DNA of 64,000 nt from Linanthus parryae (Eukaryota > Streptophyta > Magnoliopsida > Ericales > Polemoniaceae): NCBI GenBank assembly GCA_023055425.1, contig JALGPY010000001.1, positions 31,547,001 to 31,611,000 on the forward strand. The letters are read 5' to 3'. The notes below the pieces were generated by a model, which was not told the origin of the DNA, did no database searches, and saw only the letters and a program-made list of their open reading frames with translations. This document shows, in pieces, positions 22,301-32,859 of the stretch. Both the position numbers and the translations under genes were made by a program. Each line of letters starts with the position of its first letter. Within the stretch, counting starts at the first letter, position 1.

Positions 22301-24600
22301 AAGTATAGCAAAACCATATGTAGATTCATGTCAAACGGATGAAAATCAGTAGTTTTTTCATCTCATCATAAATCTCTCTACTACTAAAAAGTTTGTAGTG
22401 TTCCTAACCCTAAAGTGTTCCTAACCCTGATTTGTTCCTAACCTTTTTAAACTGACAAAAATACCCTCATTAAATACAAGTTATACCAAAGGGACATACT
22501 ATGTCATGACTCTTCGTCCTCACTGTAATTAATTTTCGCAAAACAATGTGATCACGAACCAGTGCATCGGTTCCTCAAATCAGCGCTTCTCAACCGTTTC
22601 ATCCAACGCATATCACCCCTCAGACTCCTATTACTTCAGGCCACGAGGTAATCAGAGTCGATGGACTACAAAAAACTTTTCATCATCCAATTTCTTGCTC
22701 TTCTAATGCCGAAAGCCTACAACCTAGAAAGGTCACGGGTCGTAACGTATCTGATTAAAAATCCGCAGACCCTAAATGTTCCTTGAAATATTTCAACGGA
22801 TGCGTGACTGCACACTTCTCTGTTGGCAGGTTAGTTCGATTGATGAGTTCCGATTTTCTAATCATCCATATTACTTGGTATCCTATTGGGTGTTCTTCAA
22901 CCTATTTGTGACTTAATTCCCTGCTTCCTTTTCAGAATGAGTAGGGTCAGTTATGTGAAACGCGTCCGTTTCTTTTATTCTTTACAACATTTGTGTCTCA
23001 ATCAGCTTCACATGTATCTCATCCTAAACTACAACTCATGCCTTACATTAGATATCATGTTATGTACGATTTTGCAACCAGATTCAAGTTGTACTTCTTT
23101 TGATCACTTGTATTTCATTTGGAATACTTCTTTACTTTCTTGTAATTTAATCATGGCATCTTTTTTTTCCATGGATATGGTGTTCATCATGCTTGAACCA
23201 GAAAACCAGTGGAACGGAAATTATTTTTTCTTTCCCGAATGTCGTGACCCTGCTTATAGACAATATTTATGGGTGAGGGAGAAATATGGCACACACCTGT
23301 AGGCTGTCAACATGACTACTTCTAATGTTGACATAAGTCCCGTTACCATCTTTCAAATCCAGTGTGTATTTGTGTAAGGTAAAATTCCTTCCCAAATGGA
23401 ATTGACATAACAGTAATTAGTTGATGCTATCTCACATCACACGAAGGCAGTGACTACCCGATGATACACAGCTTGGTTAGAGCTTCCCAATTGTGGTGAT
23501 TTTACCATTCTCTCTTGCCTCTTGGTAGTATATGGTTCTGTTACCTTTTTATTCCTTGCTATTCTATCTTTGTTTGTTTGGGAGGTCGTTTTACTCCCAA
23601 GCCATTTTAACAAGGCAGAAGACTTTTAGGGTGAACATAGATACGCTGGAATCCTTCACACTGTTAGGATTTTCCTTATTTAGAAGCTTAGGATGTTAGT
23701 GAAATTGCATGGGATGTGATCCCCTTCCCCTTTTTCTGTGTGTTCTCTGATTGTTGCGGTACCTTACACCATACTCAAAAGCTTTTAACTCTAACAAAGA
23801 CCAAAATTACCAAATACAGAGAAGTCAAAAGAACGAAAAAGCCTAACAAAAATAATTACAGAAACAACAAATACAGAGAAGAAACAGGGACACACCTTAT
23901 ACTTCCTTGCTTCAACTGAAATTCAACAGACTGCCAAGATTAACAGGAGAAGTTACACACAAAAATACCGATAAAATTTTACATAATTACATAGCTATGA
24001 CAATATGTATCACTAAACTGAAAATCGTAAATCACTAAACTGTAAATCCTTATCAAAATCGAACAATACCTGGAGATTTGATTCTGAATAGCCAGATGGA
24101 ATTCAGAGACCTTCAGATAGTCTTCCGAATCCACCGTCGACCAAGTGAAGAACCGTCGCTGCTGGAGAAGAAGCCTCCTGGCTACAACGCCGAACAACCA
24201 ATACGATCTCGATCGAGCTCTTTACCGGAGCGTTGCCAGGAATACTGGAGAGCTATTTCACATATCTAGCTAGGAACCGACTTCCTTTAGGCGATTGGAG
24301 GAATTTCACTCAAACTCAATCTTCTGGTTCTTGTGTCTATCGTGGGAGAGAGATGCGGGATTTGGAAGTGGGAGAGGCGGTTTGGATGTTTATCAGAGTA
24401 AGTAGGTTTTAGACTAAAAAATATATATAAATTAATAAATAATTTTGAAATAGATTCTATATTTTGTTACCAAGACTTGTAATTAAAGTTGAGCCGGGTT
24501 TTAGTTACCTCATTTTTCTAGCTATAAACCAAAAATACATGGCGCCAATTATTCCCACCTCCAATATAATTCCCGTTATATTCTTTTTTACCCAATTTTT
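19316..24600. other. CACTA-1 right interior (5' side of TNP2), non-coding
   Basis: No gene is supported. It should contain the TNP2 promoter and 5' leader. Held here: a TIR element (21001-21902), a possible Helitron-like 5' end at about 22370 (TCTCTACTACTAAAAAG), and near 24080-24430 a GC-richer stretch that could be the CACTA promoter-proximal region. Short reading frames at 22886-23302 and elsewhere show no recognisable protein. Confidence 0.5.
21001..21902. mobile_element. Non-autonomous TIR element nested in CACTA-1
   Basis: The left end TTAATTTCAAAATAGTGACC is mirrored by the right end, and the inverted match extends with interruptions for about 130 bp (AGTAACCTG, CTCAACTTAGTAACC, TCTTA blocks). 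The 900-bp interior has no recognisable gene. The TSD is unresolved: flanks AAAGAAGGG and AATGAAGCA are only partly alike. The long TIR suggests a MULE-type derivative. Confidence 0.75.
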
Positions 24601-24629
24601 AGGTTAGTCATGTAAAAATACACAATGTG

Positions 24630-24735
24630 ACATTTTGTTACAATGTAATGAATTTGTAACCAAAATGTAGCATGTAGTTACAAAATCATGACCGTAACAA
24701 AAGAATCGTAACAAATGCAGTAAATTCTTGTAGTG
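24630..24735. repeat. CACTA-1 right subterminal repeats
   Basis: Units of TTTGTTACA / TGTAACCAAA / AGTTACAAAATCA / CGTAACAAA lie within about 100 bp of the right end. They match the unit at the left end and support both ends belonging to one element. Confidence 0.75.
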
Positions 24736-26446
24736 ATGGACCCACCAGCTCCAAATGCTATACCATCTAGAACTGTGGGACCACCCAAACATTTGCAGGA
24801 GTATGCGGTGCTTGCTCCTAAATTACCAGCTCTTGTCTCTTTTAGTCCTCAGTACCAACATTTCTTCGCTGCAATTGATGGGATCAAGGAACCAGCTACT
24901 TATCATGAAGCATCAAATGGCCCAGTTTGGTTGAAAGGTATGCATACATAACCACAACCTCTAGAAGACAACTACACCTGAAAAGTGACTGTCTTGCCTC
25001 CAGGTCATGATCCAGCTGGATGCAAATGGATATATAAAGTCAAACATAAATCTGATGGCACAGTTGAAAGATGCAAAGCCCGGTTAGTAGCGAAATGCCA
25101 CACCCAAAATCCAGGTATAGATTATAATAAGACATTTTCACTAAGTTTCCAAATTCCTATTTTGTAATGTCTTATGGATTTGACTGCTGCTTATAACAAG
25201 TTTCTGCTTGAATTTGGTGTAAAGAATGCTATCTTACATGGTTAGCTATCAGAAAAGTGTATATGGAACTTCCACAAGGACGAAGTCTTTGCTAATGTCT
25301 TTCATGACTATGGCACTTTGGTGTGTGGTTTAAATAAATCATTATATGGAATTAAACATGCATCCATACAATGGTATCGTAAGTTCGTTCTGACACTTTT
25401 ACAACTAGGTTTTGCACAAAGCAAGGCAGATTACACGTTGTTACTCTCAAGCCACAATTTCTTTACATCAGTACTACTTGTATATGTGGATGCCATCATT
25501 TTAGCTAGGAAAAATATTGAGTGCTTACATCAGCTAAAGGATTTATCAATACTCAATTCCAGCTTAAAGACCTTGGATATATACAGTATTTCCTGGGTTT
25601 TGAGATTCAATAAATGACTCAAGAATCTCTTCATATCGTAGGAAGTTTCCGTTAGAGATTTTAAATGTTAGTGGTTATACTAACTGCAAGCCTACATCCA
25701 TTCATATGGAGGTGAATGTCAAACTCCAGCAAGTTTCTAACAATTATCTAAATTAAGGAGATGTAGCTTCTTTTAGGAGCATTATTAGGCAGCTGGCGTA
25801 ACTTTACAACTCCAGACCTGACATATATTTTAAAGTACACAAGCTTACTCAGCTTGTTGCTAAACCATCAACTAAACATATCAGAGTTATGCATCATGTT
25901 TTAAGATATAAAGGGATCATTGGTCAAGGTTTGTTTTTCCCAATAATGAATGACATTGTGATCAAGTCCTATTCTGATTCATATTGGGCACGGTGTGTGA
26001 ATACTAGAAGATCTACCACTGTTTATGTGATCTTTCTATGAGAGTGTCTTGTCTCTTGGAAATCAAAGAAGCAGGTTGTAGCGTCCAAAATTTCTGCAAA
26101 GGCATCATATAGAGTTATGGCTTCTGCTTAATTTGAGATATTGTGGCTCACTCATCTGCTAAAGGATTTGGGGTTTATAGTCAAGACTCATCCAAATATT
26201 ACAGTGACAACAATTCAGCCATACACATTGGACAAAACTGTGTTTCACATAATAGAATCAAACACATTGAATGCGATTATCACCTGATTAAAGATCTCGT
26301 TAATCAAGGTATGCTGCAACTGCTTTATTTTCCTTCTTCTCATCAACTGCTGATGTCCTTACCAAGTCACACTCATCACCCACTTTCATGTTTCTTAAAT
26401 CCAAGTTGGTAGTGTTAGGTATACATATTCCAACTTGAGGGGGGAC
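24736..26446 (+). pseudogene. Copia pol remnant (RT and RNase H)
   Basis: Ty1/copia polyprotein 3' half, heavily decayed. Segments in order: a linker (TVGPPKHLQEYAV), RT start (GCKWIYKVKHKSDGTVERCK, ARLVAKCHTQNPGIDYNKTF), SLYGIKHASIQWYRKF, a YVDAIIL segment in place of YVDDM/I (one catalytic Asp replaced by Ala), and the RNase H end (YYSDNNSAIHIGQN, HIECDYHLIKDLV). Many stops and frameshifts. A polypurine tract (TTGAGGGGGGAC) ends at 26446, directly before TGTGAAG. CACTA-1 inserted at its left edge. Confidence 0.85.
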
Positions 26447-26610
26447 TGTGAAGTTCAAACATCATTAGAGTGGAATGCAGGTTAGGTTGTTGTAATAAGC
26501 AACATTATTTCTTATATATAAGTCAGGGGATTTTATCCAGTTTAGAAGTCCTGAGTAGCACGAGCAGATCTCAAATCCATTTCAGTGGGTGATCAAATGC
26601 AAAAAAAAAA
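26447..26610 (+). mobile_element. Start of Copia 3' LTR (end unresolved)
   Basis: TGTGAAGTTC follows the polypurine tract. A TATA-like TTATATATAAG lies near 26511-26521, and a short A-run at 26600-26611 follows. No matching LTR copy is present to define the end, so the interval is a minimum. Confidence 0.5.
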
Positions 26611-26675
26611 AAACATTAACAAAGTGGGGATGAAATTCATATTTTATGAAGGTATGCGGAGGCTATAGTGCATCT

Positions 26676-26676
<1 letters not shown>

Positions 26677-26710
<34 letters not shown>

Positions 26711-26726
26711 GGGGGGGGGGGGGGGG
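26677..26726. repeat. T33-G17 homopolymer pair
   Basis: A run of about 33 T is followed by about 17 G. Such a junction is prone to sequencing and assembly error. Confidence 0.9.
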
Positions 26727-27199
26727 TGGGCTAGAATAAAAGTTTGGAACAAAACATGGTTAAAATTCAAAATTTTAAAAGTTGAATGGGGCTTTAACCC
26801 CCACTTGTAACTATGTAGCTCTGCCCTGCTGAATATGCTGAAAGGTAATTATACACTCAGAAATAGGTGTGTCAGTTAGTCCACGTGGTCGCAACTGATT
26901 GGCTCTTCACTTTCTCTTTCTGTTAAGAGAGGATTTGGTAGTTAAGCCAATATATCATTCTGTAAACACTTCATCTTCTTCATTATCTTCTTCATATTAT
27001 AATTTGAAGTTTTTCCTCTCTCAATTCTCTGTGATTAGCACTTATGGACTATTAAGGTTTGGTGATTCAAATACCTAGCATAGAAAATTGACTTGGTCCA
27101 AGGCGGCTAATGATTATTTCCTTGTTCGTTTTGGAATTGTTTTCTTGTTCGTGTTTGACAACGTTTGAACGTCGCTTTGGGTACAAGTCAATAGCTTAT

Positions 27200-27393
27200 G
27201 GGTGTAGGACTCTTCTATTGGCAAGTGTGGTGTATTGTTGATTGTAATTGGCCCTCATCAATAAATCGGGTTGTTTTGGCCATGGACTTAGATAGTCTCA
27301 AAACTAGTGAACCACGTTGAGTCTTTGTGGTTGTTCTTCATCTTGTTCTTCGTCTCATTACTCTTCTTGATTCCTAACAAATGGTATCGTGCT
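27200..27393 (+). mobile_element. Copia LTR U5 end and primer-binding site
   Basis: A leader-like GAACCACGTTGAGTC and TTGTTCTTCATCTTGTTCTTC run ends in TTCCTAACA at 27379. ATGGTATCGTGC follows at once, resembling the tRNA-iMet PBS TGGTATCAGAGC. This is the 3' edge of a plus-strand 5' LTR. The internal region after it (27394-27990) has no readable gag. It may or may not belong to the Copia remnant on its left. Confidence 0.6.
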
Positions 27394-27999
27394 TCTGCAT
27401 TCGTATTCTAACATGGACCTATTTTGATAAGGGTGCCACAATTGCGGGTGCAACTTTTTTGGCACTAGTTGAAACTGAGCTTTTGGGTCTGGTGGTTTGT
27501 GGTGGAAAATAGTATGAAGAGAGCCCAGCCATCACCTGTTGATCGAGAGAGACTCGAACTCTAGATGTTGGCGGCTGGACAGCTGAATCGCAAGTGGTTT
27601 GTCATGATTGAAAGAGGACTGCCAGAAAATGGAAAATAATTCCTCTGATTGGAGTCGAAGCCGGAATTCCATGCTCAGGATTTTGTTTTGTTTTTCGACT
27701 GCATCAATTTACATCAGACTCTGCTAGCTCTATTTCTAAAAGATGTGTAAAAAGTATCAAATCCTTAGTTGCATTATTCGAAATGAAAAAATATAAAAAA
27801 AAATGATAGAACACATGTCATGCAAAAACATTTCTATAAATATAAATCGTGCAGAACTGATGTTTCTCTTAAGCTGCCTCTTCAAATGAATTGCCAAATT
27901 CTTCAAAACCCAACAATTCTATTCTTATTTCATGCATGTAATTAAAGAAGAGCTTAATCCAATTTCTTTGATCCAGACACAAATTGTTGGGACCTACAA

Positions 28000-29417
28000 T
28001 TATTCAAACTTCTGATGATACAGTTCTGGCGCTACCAAACGCGTTGAGTTAACGTAATCTTGCGTTGAATGAGCCGGTATGCCCGGGATAACTAATCCAA
28101 TTACCCTAAGTACTCTGAGAACAGCCCCTTCTTTGTAGTCTGGACCCTTTGTGTAGGGAATGAAAAAACTTCTCATCAGCTCCCAACTTGCTCTCAAAAC
28201 CTTTGGTATGAACGCCAATATTGAGAAATAGTTCTTATTCGGTTCCTCCGCAACAACCTGTATAGCAACAGTTATTTGCTATTAGCCAAAAAAGAGATCT
28301 GGAGAAAAATATGGTGCGTTCTGTCAAAAGAGAAATTATAGAAGTTGTATGGTCAATTACTCACCTTGCCTTCATAAGAGCTGTTGAAATATAGGCATGT
28401 TCCAAAGTGCTTGAACCTAAAAGTTGAGTCATCGTTAGGTAACCTAGGCACCATGTCATTACCATAGACAAACCTATAGTATGGAATACTATATTTTGCC
28501 AATTTTGCTCTCATAAAGTCTCCAAATTTCTCATCACCAACTCTTGGCTGCCCAAAAGTGTAGATCCCTTCAAACCTCTCCAGCAAGTTGTCCTCATTGT
28601 GCAATGCCAAAATAGCTGGAAATAGAACTGCAAGTGCACCACCCAAGCTATGACCAGTCACTATGATCTTTGTTTTGTCATTTGTTTTTACAAGGTCCCT
28701 TAACTTTTCTCTAATTGAATAATAGGCCAAAGGTAGTTGGTTTTGGTTGACTTGATCATCTTCCTTGGGCCAACCTTTGCACTTCTTCAAACCAAGGGCT
28801 TTCATGAAGCCACCATGGACCTGTCCCATCCCTGGAAGCTCATACCAAGAGATGTCAAAGTCAGTGCACCATGCGTCCGAATCGAAGGTCTCGGTGCCTC
28901 TGAAGGCCACCATAATAGTGTCGGAATTGCTAGTTCTGTCACGCATTAGGAATGCTTGTGTCGTAGCTTTTTCTTGAAATTCTGAAAAATTGAAGGAACA
29001 TTTGTGTTAAACTACTGCACTGAGTTTGGGCTTTTAGTGAAATGAATGAAGAATAAAGAAATCATTTATACAAAATTCTCACCATTCCAATAGTCAAATG
29101 AACCCAAAAACTCCATCTGCATTATGGGAACAAAGGAAACTTAGAACCAAAATAGTATTGGAAGATCATAAAAGACTTAGAAAAAAATATTAGTACCTTC
29201 CATTGATCTCTGACCGTGGTTTGGATGTAGGCTTTGTTCTCATATGAGACTTTGCAAGCCATCATAGAGAGTGCCCCATAGTACCTACTATCACCATACT
29301 TAATATTTTCATCTAGCTCCACCCTGCTGTCCACGTTTGCCAAAAAGGACCTGAACTCTGCTGATTCTCTATTTGGCATCACTACCTTCCCTGCATGCAA
29401 CCAAACCATAATTCTTC

Positions 29418-29488
<71 letters not shown>

Positions 29489-29839
29489 ATCAATCTAACC
29501 TTTCAAGAAGTTTAGGAAAAGGTTTCCTAGGTTGTTGTTGCATGAGACAAGGTTGAGCCACATTTCCAGAGAGGAACCAAACCATGCCAATGGCTTAGAC
29601 ACAGACGTGAGAGCCTTCTGAGCAACAATGGAGAAGAAGATGAACCATCTCTTCTGGAAGCCTTCACGCGAGAGCTCAGGGCAATCTATGCTCTTTCTGT
29701 TCTCCAAATTACTTGAGAACAACAGCGCCAGAAGATCAGTCAGGTCAACCTCCTCAGGCCTCAATAGCATGTAATCGGTAGAGAAGCTCTTGTCGCAAGC
29801 CATGACTGCAGAACCAGACACCTCCATGTTAGTTTCCAT
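28000..29839 (-). CDS. OBL1: Class-3 triacylglycerol lipase, oil body lipase (OBL1)-like
   Basis: Minus-strand exons are 29839-29500, 29390-29197, 29116-29083 (only 34 bp), 28981-28365 and 28257-28000. All introns are GT-AG, and the phases give 480 residues, the usual OBL size. The start METNMEVSGSAV was chosen because it lies just below a TATA-like box and opens the frame without stops. An N-terminal hydrophobic part (FFSIVAQKALTSVSKPLAWF) precedes the lipase fold: VAFRGTETFDSDAW (about 213-226), GQVHGGFMKALG, the GHSLGG nucleophile elbow (Ser301), YGNDMVPRLP (Asp365) and AHSTQDYVNSTRL (His458). The triad assignment follows the family. OBL1-type enzymes hydrolyse triacylglycerol at lipid droplets, for example in pollen and seeds. 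There are no disabling changes. It is the only clearly intact host gene here. Confidence 0.92.
29421..29487. repeat. (GA)n microsatellite in lipase intron 1
   Basis: About 33 AG units between exons 1 and 2 of the lipase gene, ending about 10 bp from the intron 1 donor. It is likely to vary in length between individuals. Confidence 0.95.
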
Positions 29840-29918
29840 TGTCTCAAACAAGAATACTTTCTGTAGAGAATAAGAGAATAGCTTGTGTTGGTATGTTTGA
29901 GGGCAGGACCATCGCTTC

Positions 29919-29932
29919 ATATACATATATAG
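29919..29932 (-). promoter_or_regulatory. Putative TATA box of the lipase gene
   Basis: The minus strand reads CACTATATATGTATATG about 85 bp upstream of the chosen ATG, giving a leader of some 50-60 nt. Assigned by sequence only. Confidence 0.45.
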
Positions 29933-29939
29933 TGGCATA

Positions 29940-30697
29940 AATATAATTATTTAATTAAGAACCACGTAGACTAAAAAGTACTACTATTCAACAAAAATGA
30001 ATAGTGCACGTGAAACGATCAGTTGTGGCTGGCTTCTTAAGAAATCAAAGTATAAATTGACAGCGGAATTAGATCATGATTAGTATAATTAACTAAGAGT
30101 GGGTGATTATCTAAAAAAAACTCAGAGTGGGTGATCATCGGTTTGGTTGACCACTTTTACAACTTTTGTAAAGCGTTGATCACATTTTTATTTGAATTCT
30201 TTTATTATTTTAACTGTTTAACATTAGTTGTTGTTACTGTTTGTAGTCTTTTGTAGGGTTTCTTCCCGAATCTACTAACGTGGAAAGTGGGAGGAAGAAG
30301 AAATTGGTCATGTCCTCATGTGAGTGAAAAAAAGGCAAAACTTGTGGAAAACGTTATCTGGAAAATTTGGTAGCATCACTTTTGTCCTTCCAGTGAGAAT
30401 ATGTGTATGGAAGTTTTCAGTGCCATTCTAATGTTTGATTCTCGTGTTTCATGTAGTATAAGACTTCTAGTAGCTTCTTCTATATAATATCGTCTGTAGG
30501 TGAAACATTTTCTTTAGCTGAATTGGTCCTACCAGTTTGAAATGTGTTGTGCGTGGCTTATCCTTAAACCAAAACAATGAAAAAAAATTACATTTCATAT
30601 ACTAAAATAATTTTCAGTAACAAATATGTAATGGGTATTGAGTCCCGGGTGACGGGGTGTCAAGTGTGTAGATGCGAGAAGTATATGGGTTGATGTA
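29940..30697. other. Lipase upstream region and spacer
   Basis: No gene seen. A short direct duplication, AGAGTGGGTGATTATC / AGAGTGGGTGATCATC, lies at about 30097-30139. The rest is AT-rich. Confidence 0.4.
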
Positions 30698-30705
30698 GTA
30701 GTATC

Positions 30706-30950
30706 TAGGGGTGAGCAAAAACCCGGACAACCCGGGCAACCCGGCCGGTCCGAGCCGAACCGATCGGAAGCACGTAAAATAATTGTTTTAACGATTGGGT
30801 TTGGGTTGATTTAACCCAGACCCGTCAATAAACGGGTGGGGCGCGGGTACCAACAAGATGAACCCGAATTTACCCAACCCGGTCCGATAGATACCAGCAG
30901 TAGTCCAGTACACTACTAAACATTAGCCCTAGCCGCCTCTGTTATTTTGT

Positions 30951-30981
<31 letters not shown>

Positions 30982-31376
30982 AGAAACGGAGAAGAAGAAA
31001 GACGCACTTCCAATCGACGCCCTTGTAGCCGCCTCTCAGAGAGCACGATCTCGATTGTTGCTCTGTCTCTCTCACGGATCTGGGACTCACTTCTTCTCCA
31101 CCGCTCACAGAGAGAACTTTCTTCTTCCTCTCCTCTTTCTTCTTCGTCTCCGACCACCACATTTTCCGGCAAAATGGTGGTCTCCAACGCAGAGAGATAG
31201 CTTTTCCGGGCGAACCCGGTGAACCCGGAAAACCCGGCCGTACCCGGATAACCCGAAATCAACGGGTTTCAGTTGGTTTTCGATCGGGGTCGGACTGAGA
31301 AACGCCAGACCCGGGAGGTCGGGTCGGGTGCCATATTGCGAAAAACCCCGGCCGACCCGACCCGTGCTCAGCCCTA
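30706..31376. mobile_element. hAT-type non-autonomous element
   Basis: Ends TAGGGGTGAGCA and TGCTCAGCCCTA form a hAT-style inverted repeat. The 8-bp flanks GTAGTATC (30698-30705) and GTAGTAAC (31377-31384) match at seven positions, the length hAT transposases duplicate. Subterminal zones are rich in AACCCGG / CCGGGTT units on both sides. The core (about 30910-31200) has a GA repeat and reading frames of unknown origin, possibly a captured leader. No transposase. Confidence 0.88.
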
Positions 31377-31512
31377 GTAGTAACCATCATGACGCATGCT
31401 GTCATTGTATTAATTCTCTGATGATAGTGCAGTAGTTCGTTGAATCAAACTCTTCCTACTTCAACATGTTCTTAAAGTTTAAGGCGTGTCAATTAGATTG
31501 TTGAAACTCCTT

Positions 31513-31890
31513 AACTTTTTTTTTTTAAAAAGGAATCAAATAGATTAGTTCAAATGGGCTTGCTGGTAGCCCAGAAGGTCCAAATACAATGAATCTTCAG
31601 CCCAAACGGGCGCTTGATAAAACCAAGAAACACAATCAGGTAAATTAATCCCCCCTTGTGCGAATAAATGTGCTGGTTGGTTCCACTTGCGTGGGACGTG
31701 GTGAACCACGTGTCCCTCCATGTTACCGAGGAAGTCTCTACACTCTTCAATTGTTCTCATCACTTTTGTAACGTCTGCATTCTTCCCCTTCTCTTTCTCT
31801 CTCATCTCTCTTGCTAGTGAGAGATTATCTGAGGCTAGTTTCACCCCCTCTAGCACCGCCTCTGCTTCCGTTACCTTCGCCGAATTTTTG
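31513..31890 (-). pseudogene. LINE 3' end fragment, RNase H-like domain
   Basis: The minus strand encodes the C-terminal part of a plant RVT_3/RNase H-like domain: KVTEAEAVLEGVKLASDNL, then a stretch ending HVVHHVPRKWNQPAHLFAQG. The usual form is HVPR..N..AH.LA, and the DN pair sits where the ESDS motif is expected. A T-run at 31512-31524 is the poly(A) tail seen from the plus strand. It is short and 5'-truncated; no TSD was confirmed. Confidence 0.72.
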
Positions 31891-31997
31891 TTGTCAGGTA
31901 TTCGTTCACTTGGTTTAATTTAGTATTTTTCACCGTATCTATTTTTGCAATTCTATTCATATTGTCATGCTTTACCAAAAGGAACGTTCCAAAATTT

Positions 31998-32120
31998 TAG
32001 GCTAAATTGGACCAGAGGTGCTCATAGTTTGAAAATTCCGTGGATTGGACACCCATAGTTTGAATTCCAGCTACCCCGGTACCAAACTTTCAAAAATCAT
32101 GCAATCCAACCCATGTCATT
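31998..32120. mobile_element. Foldback-family terminus (left-type copy)
   Basis: GGCTAAATTGGACCAGAGGT, then GCTCATAGTTTGAAAATTCCG, matches the arm of the foldback element at 4911-5964 in its first about 30 bp. It matches the reverse complement of 39284-39415 over about 110 bp. No facing arm is seen nearby, so this is a half element or the far end of a larger one. 32230-32590 beyond it is very AT-rich and empty. Confidence 0.6.
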
Positions 32121-32859
32121 TTCCCCCTCCTCTCACCTCCCCCTCCCCATCCCCTCACAGGCCCACCATTTTCCCCCTCCCCCTCCCCTTCCCCCAAACT
32201 ACAACTCATCTTCAACCCATTCCTTTCCCCACACCCAACAAAATTAATTTTAATATATATTTAATAATTTAAAATTAAATTATTATTAATAATAAAGTAC
32301 ATACAAAATTATATACCATTATATTTGACGCTTTGTTAACTGTATTTTTCAATTATTTAGTAATTATAATTTTTAACTGTATAAAAAATAAGATTTACTA
32401 ATTTTTTAACGATTTAAGATAACCATAGACTTTTCGTAAATATACTTTTTAACAATCGTGAATACATTATTAATTTTATGAATAATAAAAAATAATAATA
32501 ATAATTCATTAATCATATTAAAAAAAATACATAATATAATCATAAAATATTACTAGCTGTAATTAATATTGTCAGATATTATATTAATCAACCACTACAA
32601 CAAATTCTGCCTCCGTTGACAACAAAAATTGTCGCTAGAAACGCCAAATATGTCGGTGAAAATTCTATCGACAAATAATTTTTTGACGGAAAATGGTCTC
32701 TACAAGTCGGTCGTTAGTATTAAGGCTGACAAATCTCAATTACGTCGGCAGAAAAAAAAAAAAAAAAAAGCGACATCAGTTTTTGTCGACAGTTTAAATC
32801 TAACAACAAACATTTTCTGTCGCTAGTACAACTACCGACAAGTAAATTTAGTAGTTTAT

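Larger units (their letters stand above)
8581..24735 (-). mobile_element. CACTA-1: complete En/Spm (CACTA) transposon
   Basis: The left end CACTACAACAAATTTAC and the right end, in reverse complement CACTACAAGAATTTAC, form terminal inverted repeats. The 3-bp TSD ATG is at 8578-8580 and 24736-24738, exactly the length CACTA elements make. Both subterminal regions carry many GTAACAAAA / TTTTGTTAC units. Two minus-strand genes lie inside: a degenerate TNP2 transposase (15668-19315) and an intact Transposase_24-type gene (12951-15279). Other DNA has landed within it (for example 21001-21902). Total length is 16,155 bp. It is flanked on the right by a decayed Copia pol. Confidence 0.93.
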
